NCBI GenBank assembly: GCA_963772815.1
Contig: CAVYYV010000002.1
Span: forward strand, 1 to 64,000
Direction: 5' to 3'
DNA: 64,000 nucleotides
DNA from: DATFFO01 sp963772815
GTDB taxonomy: Bacteria > Actinomycetota > Acidimicrobiia > Spongiisociales > ZC4RG35
Shown here in pieces: positions 23,901-31,924 of this stretch. Position numbers and translations under genes: made by a program. How positions within the stretch are numbered: position 1 is the first letter of the stretch; every line of letters starts with the position of its first letter. Below the pieces are notes generated by a model. It had not been told where the DNA came from. It was given only the letters and a program-made list of their open reading frames with translations, and ran no database searches.

Positions 23901-26546
23901 TCAGCCGAACGCCGCGATAACTCTCCACAGGTAGTCGATTGCCTCCTGGGTGCTCATGGCGCTCCCCTCGTCCAGCGCCCTCTGGTACACCACCTCACCG
24001 AGGACAGCGCGTGCCGCCTCCAGGTCGGCGGTCTCGCTGTCCAGGAGCGGGGACCTGCCCCCCGTCTCTGCCTCCAACGCTTCGGCGGCACCGGTGAGAC
24101 GGACGGATTCAAGGTGATTGCCGATCCTGGACTGGATATTGGCGATGGCCCGGACGTTCGCGGCGATGATGGGCAGGTTCATCGTCTGGGTCGCCAGTCG
24201 CAGTGCCTCCTGGATCCGAGCCTTTCCCCGATCGAAATCCCCCAGGGCGATGTGGGCCTGACCGAGAGCTTCCAGGGCCCAGGCGGTGTGGAGAGGATCT
24301 TGGGTCTCCCGAAACACCTCCAGGACCCGCTCCAGGTCCGCAACCGCTTCCTCGAGCCGTCCTTCGACGGTGGCGTGCAAGGCGAAGGACATCTCATTTC
24401 GAGCGATCAGGTTCGACAACCCGGCCTTCCTGGCGGCATCGAGGCTGGCCTCGAACCGCTTCTCCCCCTCGGCGAGGTCACCTCTCAGATTGGCCGAAAA
24501 GGCATAGTCGTACAACCCTTCGGCTATCGCCTCCTCGTCGCCGAGCGCCCGATAGATGCCCAGGGCTCGTTCGTAGGCTCGTTCGGTTCCTTCCGTATCG
24601 GACAACCAGTACAGAAGACCACCCAGAGCCGTGTATCCCTTGCCTAGCGCCATCGATTCGGTGTTGTGCTCGCCGGCCAGAAGCGACTCCAGCCAATCCC
24701 GCCCCTCCCGCAGGTAGCCGCGGTCGAACCAGTACCTCCAGATGCTGGAGGCGAGCCGCAGGCCGTCCTCCTCCAAGCCGGAGTCGAGGGCGGTGCGCAG
24801 CGCCCGTCGCAGGTTGGCGTGTTCTCGGTCCAGACGTTCCAGCCAATCCACATGGGACGCGGACATCAGGTGCGTCCCGGCCAGCTCGGCCAGGTCGCGG
24901 TAGTAGCGAAGATGCCTCTTGGCCTGAGTCGTCCAGTCCTCAGTCTCCCTCAGGAGGCTCAGGGCATGGTCGCGAATGGTTTCCAGCATCTCGAACCGAG
25001 CCGGTGCGGCAGTCGGGATCCGGCGTATGAGGCTGTGGCCCTCCAACGACGCGATGCCCTCGAGAGTGTCGATCCCCACCTCTCCGGCGGGGTTGCACAC
25101 GGATTCGGCGGCCTCGATCGTGTGTCCCCCGACGAAGATCGACAGCCGCCTGAACAGGGCCTTTTCGCTCGGGCTCAACAGCTCATAGCTCCAACCGATC
25201 AGTCGCTCGAGAGTCTGGTGTCGCAGGGGGCGATTGGTCTCACCAGTCGGGAGCACGGGCAGGTGCTGGTCGAGCCTTTCGAGGATCTCGTCGACATCGA
25301 GAATCCGGACACGACTGGCCGCCAATTCGATGGCCAGGGGCAGGCCATCGAGCCGTCGACAGATTTCGGACACGGTGTCGGCGTTGTGGGCGTTCAGTGA
25401 GAAGTCAGGCCGCACTGTCCGGGCCCGTTCGACGAAGAGCGAAACGGCGCCCGCTTCGGCCACCTGGTCGACATCTCCTGCGGCAGCGGACTCGGGCACA
25501 CCGAGAGGGGGAACGGGGAAGACCTGCTCGCCATACAGACTCAAGCCCGAGCGGCTGGTGACCACGACCTTGAGGTGCTGGGCCGTGTCGATCAGCCTCA
25601 TGACCAGGTCCGCTCCGGGCAGGAGATGTTCGAAGTTGTCGAGGATCACCAGGATCTCACGACCCGACAGGTGGTCTTGTAGGATCTCGATAGCCGGTCG
25701 ATGCGATTTGGTCGACAGACCGAGGGCGCTCGTCACTGCCAGCTCCAGCTGGTCGGCGTCATCCAGTGGTGCCAGGTCCACGAACCAGACCCCGTCACTG
25801 AATTGGGCCGCGGCCTGTCGCCCAACCTCGACCGCCAGGCTCGTTTTCCCGGTTCCTCCGGGTCCGGTCAGGGTGATCAGCCTGCTCTGAGCGAGGAGTG
25901 CGAGCAGCGCCTCGATCTCGGCTTGGCGGCCGACGAAGCTGGTCAGGCGGGACGGCACGTGGATGCCGCCGACCTCGGCTGTGCGGGGCGGAGAGAAGTC
26001 AGCCGCCAGGCCGTCCACCACCACCTCGAACAGCCGCTCGGATCGCTCCAGACCTTTCAGGCGGTACTCGCCCAGATCCCGAACCCTGACACCCTCCGGA
26101 AGGGCGTGCTCGCTGAGCACCCGGGTGGCGTCGGAGAGGAGGATCTGACCGCCGTGAGCGGCCGAGGAGACCCTGGCGGCCCGGTTGATGTCGATGCCGA
26201 CGTAGTCGTCAGCACCCCGTATCCCCTCCCCGGTGTGAAGCCCGATACGGACGCGGACCTCGGCCGATGCGGGCCAATCTGCGTCCGCTATCGCCTTCTG
26301 GGTCGAGACGGCGGCCAACACCGCCGACGGAGCGCTCTCGAAGGCCACCATGAAGCTGTCGCCCTCCGTGCCCCGTTCGACGCCCCCGAAACGCGGAAAG
26401 ACCTCACGGAGGAGACGGTTGTGATGCTCGATCAACTCCTGATACGTGCCGGTGCCGAGCCGCTCGAGCAGGGGTGTCGACCCCTCGATGTCCGAGAACA
26501 GGAAGGTTATGGTCCCGCTGGGAAGCTCCCGCCCTGGCTCCGTCAT
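23901..26546 (-). CDS. Class III nucleotide cyclase - STAND ATPase - TPR regulator
   Basis: 881 residues if started at MTEPGRELPSGTITFLFSDI. Residues about 10-180 are a class III cyclase with metal Asp in FLFSDIEGST and GTEGDSFMVAF. A STAND/NB-ARC ATPase follows (GPGGTGKTSLAVEV near 225, VVVTSRSGLS, GLPLAIELAASRV). From about 480 to the end are TPR-like helices (LGDEEAIAEGLYDYAF, ALEALGQAHIALGDF). Such proteins sense a ligand through the TPR/STAND part and may make cAMP; the ligand is unknown. Cytoplasmic. Related architectures are at 34070 and 40122. The start overlaps nothing; a MazF module follows upstream. Confidence 0.87.
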   Translation of the reverse strand: MTEPGRELPSGTITFLFSDIEGSTPLLERLGTGTYQELIEHHNRLLREVFPRFGGVERGTEGDSFMVAFESAPSAVLAAVSTQKAIADADWPASAEVRVRIGLHTGEGIRGADDYVGIDINRAARVSSAAHGGQILLSDATRVLSEHALPEGVRVRDLGEYRLKGLERSERLFEVVVDGLAADFSPPRTAEVGGIHVPSRLTSFVGRQAEIEALLALLAQSRLITLTGPGGTGKTSLAVEVGRQAAAQFSDGVWFVDLAPLDDADQLELAVTSALGLSTKSHRPAIEILQDHLSGREILVILDNFEHLLPGADLVMRLIDTAQHLKVVVTSRSGLSLYGEQVFPVPPLGVPESAAAGDVDQVAEAGAVSLFVERARTVRPDFSLNAHNADTVSEICRRLDGLPLAIELAASRVRILDVDEILERLDQHLPVLPTGETNRPLRHQTLERLIGWSYELLSPSEKALFRRLSIFVGGHTIEAAESVCNPAGEVGIDTLEGIASLEGHSLIRRIPTAAPARFEMLETIRDHALSLLRETEDWTTQAKRHLRYYRDLAELAGTHLMSASHVDWLERLDREHANLRRALRTALDSGLEEDGLRLASSIWRYWFDRGYLREGRDWLESLLAGEHNTESMALGKGYTALGGLLYWLSDTEGTERAYERALGIYRALGDEEAIAEGLYDYAFSANLRGDLAEGEKRFEASLDAARKAGLSNLIARNEMSFALHATVEGRLEEAVADLERVLEVFRETQDPLHTAWALEALGQAHIALGDFDRGKARIQEALRLATQTMNLPIIAANVRAIANIQSRIGNHLESVRLTGAAEALEAETGGRSPLLDSETADLEAARAVLGEVVYQRALDEGSAMSTQEAIDYLWRVIAAFG

Positions 26547-26577
26547 ACGGCACGGACAATACAAAGGGTCAGATCGA

Positions 26578-26964
26578 TCACCGGCGGCATCGGGGAGGAT
26601 CCCCTAGGCCGACGCTCCATCCCCCGACGACGAGTCCGACCTGCTTCGAGGCCCGTTCAGCAACCCATGGCGTCCCGAAGGACTCCGCAACCGCGGCTAG
26701 CCGATCGGCATCTAGCTGCACGACGCGTCTACGAACCGCCGACCTGGGAAGAGTATGGATGTTGCCAAGATTCACGACACACTCGGTGGGCCCACCATCG
26801 ACCTGGGGAGTCAGCTCGAGTTCCGACACGAGATCTCGACGGGTGCGCATCAGGGCAGCCACCACCACAGATCCGATCCGGTCGGCAACAGGATCACGGG
26901 TCAACACCAGCACCGGCCCGTCACCACCGGGAGTCTTGGCGAACCACACCTCACCCCGTTGCAT
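26578..26964 (-). CDS. MazF/PemK-type toxin, duplicated copy B
   Basis: 128 residues. Identical to copy A except for a few substitutions (Q for R at 2, T for I at 11, E for K in the TECVVNLGN segment, E for D near the end), and it continues past the duplicated block into unrelated sequence (SKQVGLVVGGWSVGLGDPPR). The conserved core is complete. The C-terminal extension is an accident of the insertion site. Its antitoxin is truncated as in copy A. Confidence 0.72.
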   Translation of the reverse strand: MQRGEVWFAKTPGGDGPVLVLTRDPVADRIGSVVVAALMRTRRDLVSELELTPQVDGGPTECVVNLGNIHTLPRSAVRRRVVQLDADRLAAVAESFGTPWVAERASKQVGLVVGGWSVGLGDPPRCRR

Positions 26965-27031
26965 CGGCCCAATCCGACCAATCCTCCGCCGGCCCCCAAT
27001 CCGCAATCTCGGCCAGGCTCGACTCCCCACG

Positions 27032-27202
27032 TCAGAGGGGACTCTTGATCCAGGCCTCGATCTCCGACTCGGCACGCAGTTTGACCAGATGACGGTGCAG
27101 CGCCTCCCGGAGTAGCTCTGAACGATCGATACCCAACCGATCCGCCCACAGACGAGCCTCCTCCGCCTCGTCCTCGTCAACCCTGAAGCTGAACATCGTC
27201 AT
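27032..27202 (-). CDS. Truncated RHH antitoxin of MazF copy B
   Basis: Same 56-residue product and same TGA as copy A (19257). The nonsense codon therefore predates the duplication. Whether the shortened protein still restrains MazF is an open question, since both toxin copies remain open reading frames. Confidence 0.72.
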   Translation of the reverse strand: MTMFSFRVDEDEAEEARLWADRLGIDRSELLREALHRHLVKLRAESEIEAWIKSPL

Positions 27203-27225
27203 ACAGAATATTCCAGCCGTATGAC
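27198..27225. promoter_or_regulatory. Operator of MazF module copy B
   Basis: Same GTCATAC/GTATGAC dyad and spacing as at 19423. Confidence 0.6.
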
Positions 27226-27275
27226 AAGGTTCGGCAGCTTCGAGTGGGCTCTATCATTCACGCCTTCTCGGTCCC

Positions 27276-27300
27276 CACACGTTCCACCTCCAGGCGCGTC
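27276..27300 (+). repeat. TA-border repeat core (site j)
   Basis: CACACGTTCCACCTCCAGGC then GCGTC, equivalent to site b, past the 3' end of the intact vapC. Confidence 0.5.
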
Positions 27301-27309
27301 GTACGCTGG

Positions 27310-27657
27310 TCAGCCGATCTCTCGAAGCCGGAGTCCACGAACCCTCTCAAAGTCAGACCGATTTCGGGTGAAGAGACTCAACTTGTGCTCTATGGCGGTA
27401 GCCGCAATGAGCGCATCGGGCAGGCGTATTGGAGTCTCACGCCGAAGTCGGCCGGCGTGCTCAGCAATAGGGCGGTCCACATCGAGCTCACGGAAGGGAG
27501 CAAGCAGGACCCGAACCTCCTCACTAGCCGAGTTCCCTGCGAATAGCTCAGCCCTTGTGACAACCGAGTAGTTGATCCTGTGCGATTTTGGACTCAATCG
27601 CCTAGCACCCCTCAGGTGATCGACGAACACATCGGTGTCAACAAGGAAGTCAGCCAC
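27310..27657 (-). CDS. vapC: PIN-domain toxin (VapC), intact copy
   Basis: 115 residues from GTG: MADFLVDTDVFVDHLRGARR with D6 and D8 in the first acidic motif, E33 in SVVTRAELFAG, PDALIAATAIE with D81, and FTRNRSDFERV with D103. A standard short VapC ribonuclease, close to subgroups that cut tRNA anticodon loops, though the target cannot be read from sequence. The start overlaps the antitoxin stop by eight bases. A nearly identical but frameshifted copy is at 831; further 3' fragments are at 1414 and 23779. Confidence 0.88.
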   Translation of the reverse strand: MADFLVDTDVFVDHLRGARRLSPKSHRINYSVVTRAELFAGNSASEEVRVLLAPFRELDVDRPIAEHAGRLRRETPIRLPDALIAATAIEHKLSLFTRNRSDFERVRGLRLREIG

Positions 27658-27865
27658 GGTCCCACTCGTCTCTGGAGGGGACTTCGAAGTCTTTGGCGAC
27701 TCCGAAAGTCGCCGCCAGAGCGTCTTCCGGATCGGCCTGTTCGTCCAAGTAGCCGTCCAGAGCCCTACGAATGACTTCCGCCATTGAGACCCCCTCAGCC
27801 GAGGCCAGCTCCTGGATACGGCGCTTCTGCTCGTCTGTCAGATAGATCTGAGTTCTCGTCGACAT
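27650..27865 (-). CDS. vapB: VapB ribbon-helix-helix antitoxin, intact copy
   Basis: 71 residues: MSTRTQIYLTDEQKRRIQEL and GVSMAEVIRRALDGYLDEQA form the RHH head, with an acidic tail ending VPSRDEWDRG. ATG 27865 is chosen because a perfect-armed operator lies over it and the longer frame has no ribosome-binding site. The decayed copy at 1172 has the same length. Expected to repress its own promoter with VapC. Confidence 0.87.
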   Translation of the reverse strand: MSTRTQIYLTDEQKRRIQELASAEGVSMAEVIRRALDGYLDEQADPEDALAATFGVAKDFEVPSRDEWDRG

Positions 27866-27891
27866 ACAGCGCAGTATACAGCGCTGTATGT
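27862..27891. promoter_or_regulatory. VapBC operator
   Basis: 30-bp dyad with perfect 11-base arms ACATACAGCGC and GCGCTGTATGT around AGTATACA. It overlaps the vapB start codon. Confidence 0.75.
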
Positions 27892-27910
27892 CCAACTTCC
27901 AGGTCAGGCC
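27885..27910 (+). repeat. TA-border repeat core (site k)
   Basis: TCCAACTTCCAGGTCAGGCC, a degraded core on the 5' side of the intact VapBC module. Confidence 0.45.
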
Positions 27911-28202
27911 GGAGAGCGCTTCACCTACGTCGAATCGATCGAGCGAAGGCGACCTTCTCAACATCGTGCACCGAATCCGCCCCCGTCGACTGACCCCACG
28001 CCGCGCAAGGGGCGTACACCGGACGGAACCAGAACGTGTTCAGAAACCCCGGCGTGATCCGACCGGGTCGGCACGACTGAACACGAAAGACAAACAGAGC
28101 AGCAACCGTCCCTGGGGATTCGCCGAGGCCCCGGAGCTGCTGGGTTCGCCACATTTGAGAGTCCCCAGGAGAGCGCATGGTGAGGCTCTACGCCATCAGA
28201 TC
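27911..28202. other. Gap without a recognisable gene
   Basis: About 290 bases. It shares TCGAGCGAAGGCGACCTTC with the antitoxin debris at 2159. Short open frames exist on both strands but none has a start signal, family resemblance or codon pattern I can support. Confidence 0.4.
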
Positions 28203-28793
28203 TCAATCCGGTCGTTCGGCCGCGGCCAGGGCGCGTTCGATGCGCCGGTCGGGGATGAGCCAGATCAGGGCAACCAGGACGTAGATGCCGCCGGCGATAG
28301 CCGGATGGAGGAACGCCGAGGGGATGGCCACGGCGTAGAGGGCGGGTGACACCTTCCCCTTCCAGTCCGAGCCGACCGCCCTCGCCAGAACCGAGTCGGG
28401 ACCCTCCTGGGCCAGGATCCGACCCTGCAATATGTAGTAGGCGATGGCGGCCAGGAGCAGCACAACCCCGTAGGCGGCGGTGGGGGTGGCGGCGAAATGG
28501 TTCTCCCCCATCCACCCGGTCACGAACGGAACCAAAGACAGCCAGAAGAGCAGATGCATGTTGGCCCACAGGATCGCCCCGCTCACCCGATGGGTCGCCG
28601 CCAGCATGTGATGGTGGTTGTTCCAGTAGATGGCCAGATAGACGAAGCTGAGCACATAGCCCACCAGCACCGGCCACAGGTCCCGCAGCGCCGAGAGGCT
28701 CGGCCCGTCGGGCACCGCCAGCTCCAGCACCATGATCGTGATCACGATGGCGAGCACCGCGTCGCTGAACGCTTCCAGCCTGTTCTTCTCCAT
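28203..28793 (-). CDS. TMEM175-family (DUF1211) membrane protein
   Basis: 196 residues, six predicted membrane helices. The first helix carries the family motif, here MEKNRLEAFSDAVLAIVITI, in which the FSD element lines the pore of TMEM175 potassium channels. The NNHHHM segment after helix 2 is also typical. Bacterial members usually have one six-helix repeat, as here, and assemble as tetramers. The start at 28793 gives the conserved N-terminus; the frame upstream is not coding. It is divergent from the YccF-type gene. Confidence 0.85.
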   Translation of the reverse strand: MEKNRLEAFSDAVLAIVITIMVLELAVPDGPSLSALRDLWPVLVGYVLSFVYLAIYWNNHHHMLAATHRVSGAILWANMHLLFWLSLVPFVTGWMGENHFAATPTAAYGVVLLLAAIAYYILQGRILAQEGPDSVLARAVGSDWKGKVSPALYAVAIPSAFLHPAIAGGIYVLVALIWLIPDRRIERALAAAERPD

Positions 28794-28913
28794 GCTGGGC
28801 CCAAGTATCCCCGCAATCGCAAGCCGGCGCATCCGCGGGGCCTTCCGGCGGTGGGCCATGTCGAGCCCGTCCCTTCGCCAACGGAGTGTGGCCTGTGAGA
28901 GGATGTGCGCACG

Positions 28914-29378
28914 ATGAGAACACTGGGCAACATCCTCTGGTTCGTCCTGGCGGGCTTGTGGCTGGCGATCGGGTACGCCGTCGCAGGGCTCCTCAACCTC
29001 ATCACCATCATCGGCATCCCCTTCGGGATCCAGGCGTTCAAGCTGGGCGGCTATGCGCTCTGGCCCTTCGGTCGGGCGGTGGTGCGGAGGCCCGATGCCG
29101 ACGTCGCCATCTCGACCCTCGGCAATGTCGTCTGGTTCTTCCTGGGGGGCTGGTTCCTCGTCCTCATGCATCTCCTCACTGGCCTGTTGCTGATGCTGAC
29201 CATCGTCGGGATCCCCCTGGGAATCGCCAACATCAAGATGGCGGGCCTCGCATTGGCGCCCTTTGGCAAGCAGATCGTGCCGCTATCGAGTCTTCAGGCG
29301 AGCCCGGTTGGCAGCGTCGTCGTTTCCTCCGTCCCGATGCTCGAGGACGAGACCCCTCGCCAACTCGGTGGAGGCTGA
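28914..29378 (+). CDS. YccF-domain membrane protein
   Basis: 154 residues. Two copies of the YccF unit: GNILWFVLAGLWLAIGYAVA with GIPFGIQAFKLGGYALWPFG, and GNVVWFFLGGWFLVLMHLLT with GIPLGIANIKMAGLALAPFG. Four membrane helices. Function unknown in the family; inner-membrane location. ATG 28914 is favoured over GTG 28905 because GAGAGGA is then well spaced. Confidence 0.85.
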   Translation: MRTLGNILWFVLAGLWLAIGYAVAGLLNLITIIGIPFGIQAFKLGGYALWPFGRAVVRRPDADVAISTLGNVVWFFLGGWFLVLMHLLTGLLLMLTIVGIPLGIANIKMAGLALAPFGKQIVPLSSLQASPVGSVVVSSVPMLEDETPRQLGGG

Positions 29379-29456
29379 AAATAGCCACTCCTCCGGTCGT
29401 TACCCCAGAGGATTGATGGCGCCCTCAGCCAGGCATCTCCTACCCCACGCCCCGAC

Positions 29457-30131
29457 TCAGCGCCCCAGCTCTGGTATTCGACGCTGCATGCCGGTCCAGG
29501 CCGTCGGGTCCATGCCGGCCAGCATCCCGGTCAAAGCTGCGAGCGGCTCGGGCGGGAGTATCTGCATGAGGAACCTGACCATGCCCTCTCGATCCTGATT
29601 CGTCTGGCCTCGATACATCCAACCCACCATCTCGGCCATCAGCTTCGGCTCGATCATCCCCGCCATCGCCCCGGCCATTTCGGCCTGTTCGGGGATGTCG
29701 AACTCCGCCTCGAACTTGGGCAGGAGCAGCTCGTTCTCCTTGGTGATATGAAGCCGCATGTGCTCGTGAAGAGCGACCGCCTGGCGCCATAGGAGCTCGG
29801 CGTGATCCTTGCGACCGCCGTTCTCCCCTTGTTTCAGACCCTTCAGGGCCCGATCGATGTCACGGAAGACGTACATGTCCGAATCGTCGTGATCGAACGT
29901 GTACGTCTCCGCCACGAAGGGGTGTCGGGCATCCAGGGCCGGGAACAGCACGTCCTCTTCGGCGCGCTCATGCACCTTGATCATCTTGTTGAACCACGAC
30001 ATGCGATTGGCGAACTCAGAGATCTCCTCCGCCGAATCCCGGTTCAGCTCCTTGGCCTCTTCTTCGAAGTTCTGCACCTCGCGCAAGATGGCGTCGTGTA
30101 CGTAGAGGTACATCTGCATAGGGCCTGACAC
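29457..30131 (-). CDS. Hemerythrin-domain protein
   Basis: 224 residues. Four-helix hemerythrin-like domain with candidate iron ligands H12 (YVHDAILREV), H54/E58 (VHERAEEDVLFPAL), H80 (FDHDDSD), H109 (KDHAELL) and H122/H126 with E131 (ALHEHMRLHITKENELLLP). Such proteins bind a di-iron site for oxygen or NO sensing or for redox stress. The C-terminal extension (about 150-224) is shared with the fragment at 22831, which shows that part of this gene was copied or moved. Confidence 0.82.
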   Translation of the reverse strand: MSGPMQMYLYVHDAILREVQNFEEEAKELNRDSAEEISEFANRMSWFNKMIKVHERAEEDVLFPALDARHPFVAETYTFDHDDSDMYVFRDIDRALKGLKQGENGGRKDHAELLWRQAVALHEHMRLHITKENELLLPKFEAEFDIPEQAEMAGAMAGMIEPKLMAEMVGWMYRGQTNQDREGMVRFLMQILPPEPLAALTGMLAGMDPTAWTGMQRRIPELGR

Positions 30132-30800
30132 GGAGCCTCCGGATCGTTAGATCCCGGAACGGTAGCCCCGACTGCTCGGTTGTGGTGCCTGAGAAGCGGT
30201 CCCGGAGGTCTTGCCAAACGGAAGGCGGTGGTTGCCGGTGCTTTCAGCTGAGTCGGCAGTCTCCCTCATCGGTATTTCCGACCGTTTTGGGTCTGACACA
30301 GCTTCCCCGCAGCCCTGCGGTCCCGAGGGGCCACCTCTCGAGGCGACCTAGATCGAGCAGGAGTTGACCGGCCGGGGATCTTGGAAGATCAGGTCTCGGG
30401 TTGTCATGGCCCCCGCTTCGGAAACGGCGTCTCCGTCTCCAACCAGGACCGGCGTTCAATACGTGCCGCCGTCGAGCGATACGGGTATTTGCCCGATTGC
30501 TGAAGACGGCCTGCTCGCCGACCCAATCGCCTATGAGAGCTCGCAATCCAAATTTGGTCGAGACGGTCTGCGATAGCTTCGCCGTCGATCCCGATCGGCC
30601 GGTCGGCCGTCCGGTTTGGCTCTGCGTCAACAACGCCGATCAGCGACATCACCTAGCTCGAGTTGCCGCGGCCGATGTCGTCGAGCCGGTTCCATTCCCG
30701 AGACCAGTGGTCGGACGCGCCCCCGGAGATGGAACGGGCCATCCGACCCTACACAGAGCGGATGGCTGCGGTCAGGGTGGAAACAACGGGAGGAGAACGA
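30132..30800. other. Long gap without a recognisable gene
   Basis: About 670 bases. Several frames are open on both strands but none has a start signal or a recognisable domain, and they overlap one another. Possibly a decayed gene; I see no hairpin or repeat of note. Confidence 0.4.
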
Positions 30801-30998
30801 ATGACGCGAGAGACTCAGACCCCCTTCACGGTCGTGGAACGTGACGACCTCAGGCCCACCTGCCCGTACTGCGATGAGGAGATCACGGAGGTCTATGCCA
30901 AGGCGCGCGGCTTCCCACTCGGGCAGGGGCGGACCTACATGTACTTCTGCCCTCACTGCCGCAAGGTGATCGGATTCGCCCAGGGTCGGGTCTTCTGA
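30801..30998 (+). CDS. Small zinc-ribbon protein
   Basis: 65 residues with two CxxC pairs: PTCPYCDEEI at about 20-25 and YFCPHCRKVIGF at about 49-54, spaced as in a single zinc ribbon. AGGAGAACGA precedes the ATG directly. No known partner; the nearby TraR/DksA-type gene is convergent. Function unknown; a nucleic-acid- or protein-binding role would fit. Confidence 0.7.
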   Translation: MTRETQTPFTVVERDDLRPTCPYCDEEITEVYAKARGFPLGQGRTYMYFCPHCRKVIGFAQGRVF

Positions 30999-31203
30999 AA
31001 CACCAGGACGGGAGAGGTCGTGCCATTCCAACCCGACCGTCGCCGGCTCACCAAGCAGACTCTCCTGCTGCTGACCATCAACGTGCTCCTCGCTCCGCCG
31101 CCCGTTGGTGGTTGGTGCGGCCCGGTGCGAGCGACTCCCGACAACATCGAGAGCCGGGACCACCTGCGCATCTGACTCAATCGATTCATCGATGATCTCT
31201 GAA

Positions 31204-31229
31204 GGTTCCCGGAGCGAACTCCGGGAACC
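31204..31229. terminator. Bidirectional hairpin terminator
   Basis: Perfect 11-base stem GGTTCCCGGAG with CTCCGGGAACC and a CGAA tetraloop, between the convergent zinc-ribbon and TraR genes. No U-tract. A 51-codon open frame at about 31020 lies before it but is not supported. Confidence 0.75.
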
Positions 31230-31306
31230 CTGAAATGTGAACATCCCAACCGCGGTCCGCTTTGACTGTCCGCAGCGTCCGCGAGGTACCGAGTCGCGCT
31301 GACCGT

Positions 31307-31636
31307 CTAGGACGCGCAGGCGACACACCGACCGGCCGCAGGTCTGACCTCGAGCCGATCCTCTGGGATGACCCGACCGCAGTTGTCGCAAATGCCGTAG
31401 CTTCCTGCGTCGAGCTTGTCGAGGGCGTGGTCGATCTCGGTGATGGATGCCGCGATCGACCTGGCCGTGGCCGTGGTCGACAGCCTCTCCACCGCCTCGG
31501 TGGTCCCGTCTCCGATTCGTTTGCCGAAGGACACGGACGCAGTGGCCGTGGGAGGGGCGGTGAGGCGCTCCAGCTCTGCTTCCAGCTCGGCTCGACGCCT
31601 GGCCAGCAGATCCCTGATCTCCTCGAGGCGGCCCAT
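31307..31636 (-). CDS. TraR/DksA-type zinc-finger protein
   Basis: 109 residues. A coiled coil (MGRLEEIRDLLARRRAELEA) is followed by a C4 zinc finger CDNCGRVIPEDRLEVRPAAG and CVAC. This is the DksA/TraR plan, in which the coiled coil enters the RNA polymerase secondary channel. It lacks the DxxDxA tip of E. coli DksA; the tip region here reads EIDHALDKLDAGSYGIC before the finger. Actinobacteria usually carry such small members with uncertain roles, some in ppGpp-independent control. Confidence 0.82.
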   Translation of the reverse strand: MGRLEEIRDLLARRRAELEAELERLTAPPTATASVSFGKRIGDGTTEAVERLSTTATARSIAASITEIDHALDKLDAGSYGICDNCGRVIPEDRLEVRPAAGRCVACAS

Positions 31637-31924
31637 CGTTCAAGCCTAGGTGGCGAGAACGCGAACCAAAGGCGCGAAATCTCACCGGAGTCGACCCGGA
31701 GGGTCCAGACCTGTTAGAAGTAACCCGACCGAGTTATTCGATTAATGTTGCACTGAGTTCTGGGCGGCTGACGGAGGCGATGACTTCAGCCTGGGTCGCC
31801 TCGACCGCCCCGAACTCGAGGGAGCCAGCATCCGGTGATGCCTTTCAGGGAGTGGGAACAACCCAAATAGGCGAAGTCGAACTCCGACCGCTCGCCCTAC
31901 CACCACCTGAATAGGAGAACGACC

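Larger units (their letters stand above)
26644..27236. repeat. 593-bp duplicated MazF module, copy B
   Basis: Partner of 18869-19461. The left edge lies in a short gap after the cyclase gene, the right edge just before border site j. No inverted repeats or transposase mark the edges. Confidence 0.9.

Noticed and set aside
18869..27236. Insertion sequence behind the 593-bp duplication
   Set aside because: No transposase, terminal inverted repeats or target duplication; the block contains only the MazF module.
36..27910. Integron cassette array (border repeats as attC sites)
   Set aside because: No integrase in the window, no attC-type folded core, and TA genes lie in both orientations; the border does not have the expected form.
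27311..28202. Origin or attachment site near the intact VapBC module
   Set aside because: No DnaA boxes, tRNA end or integrase; only border repeats.
28203..29171. N-terminal extension of the TMEM175-type protein
   Set aside because: The extra 126 codons overlap the divergent YccF gene; the conserved N-terminus begins at 28793.
31020..31175. 51-codon frame between the zinc-ribbon and TraR genes
   Set aside because: GTG start with a passable ribosome-binding site but no resemblance to anything; not supported.
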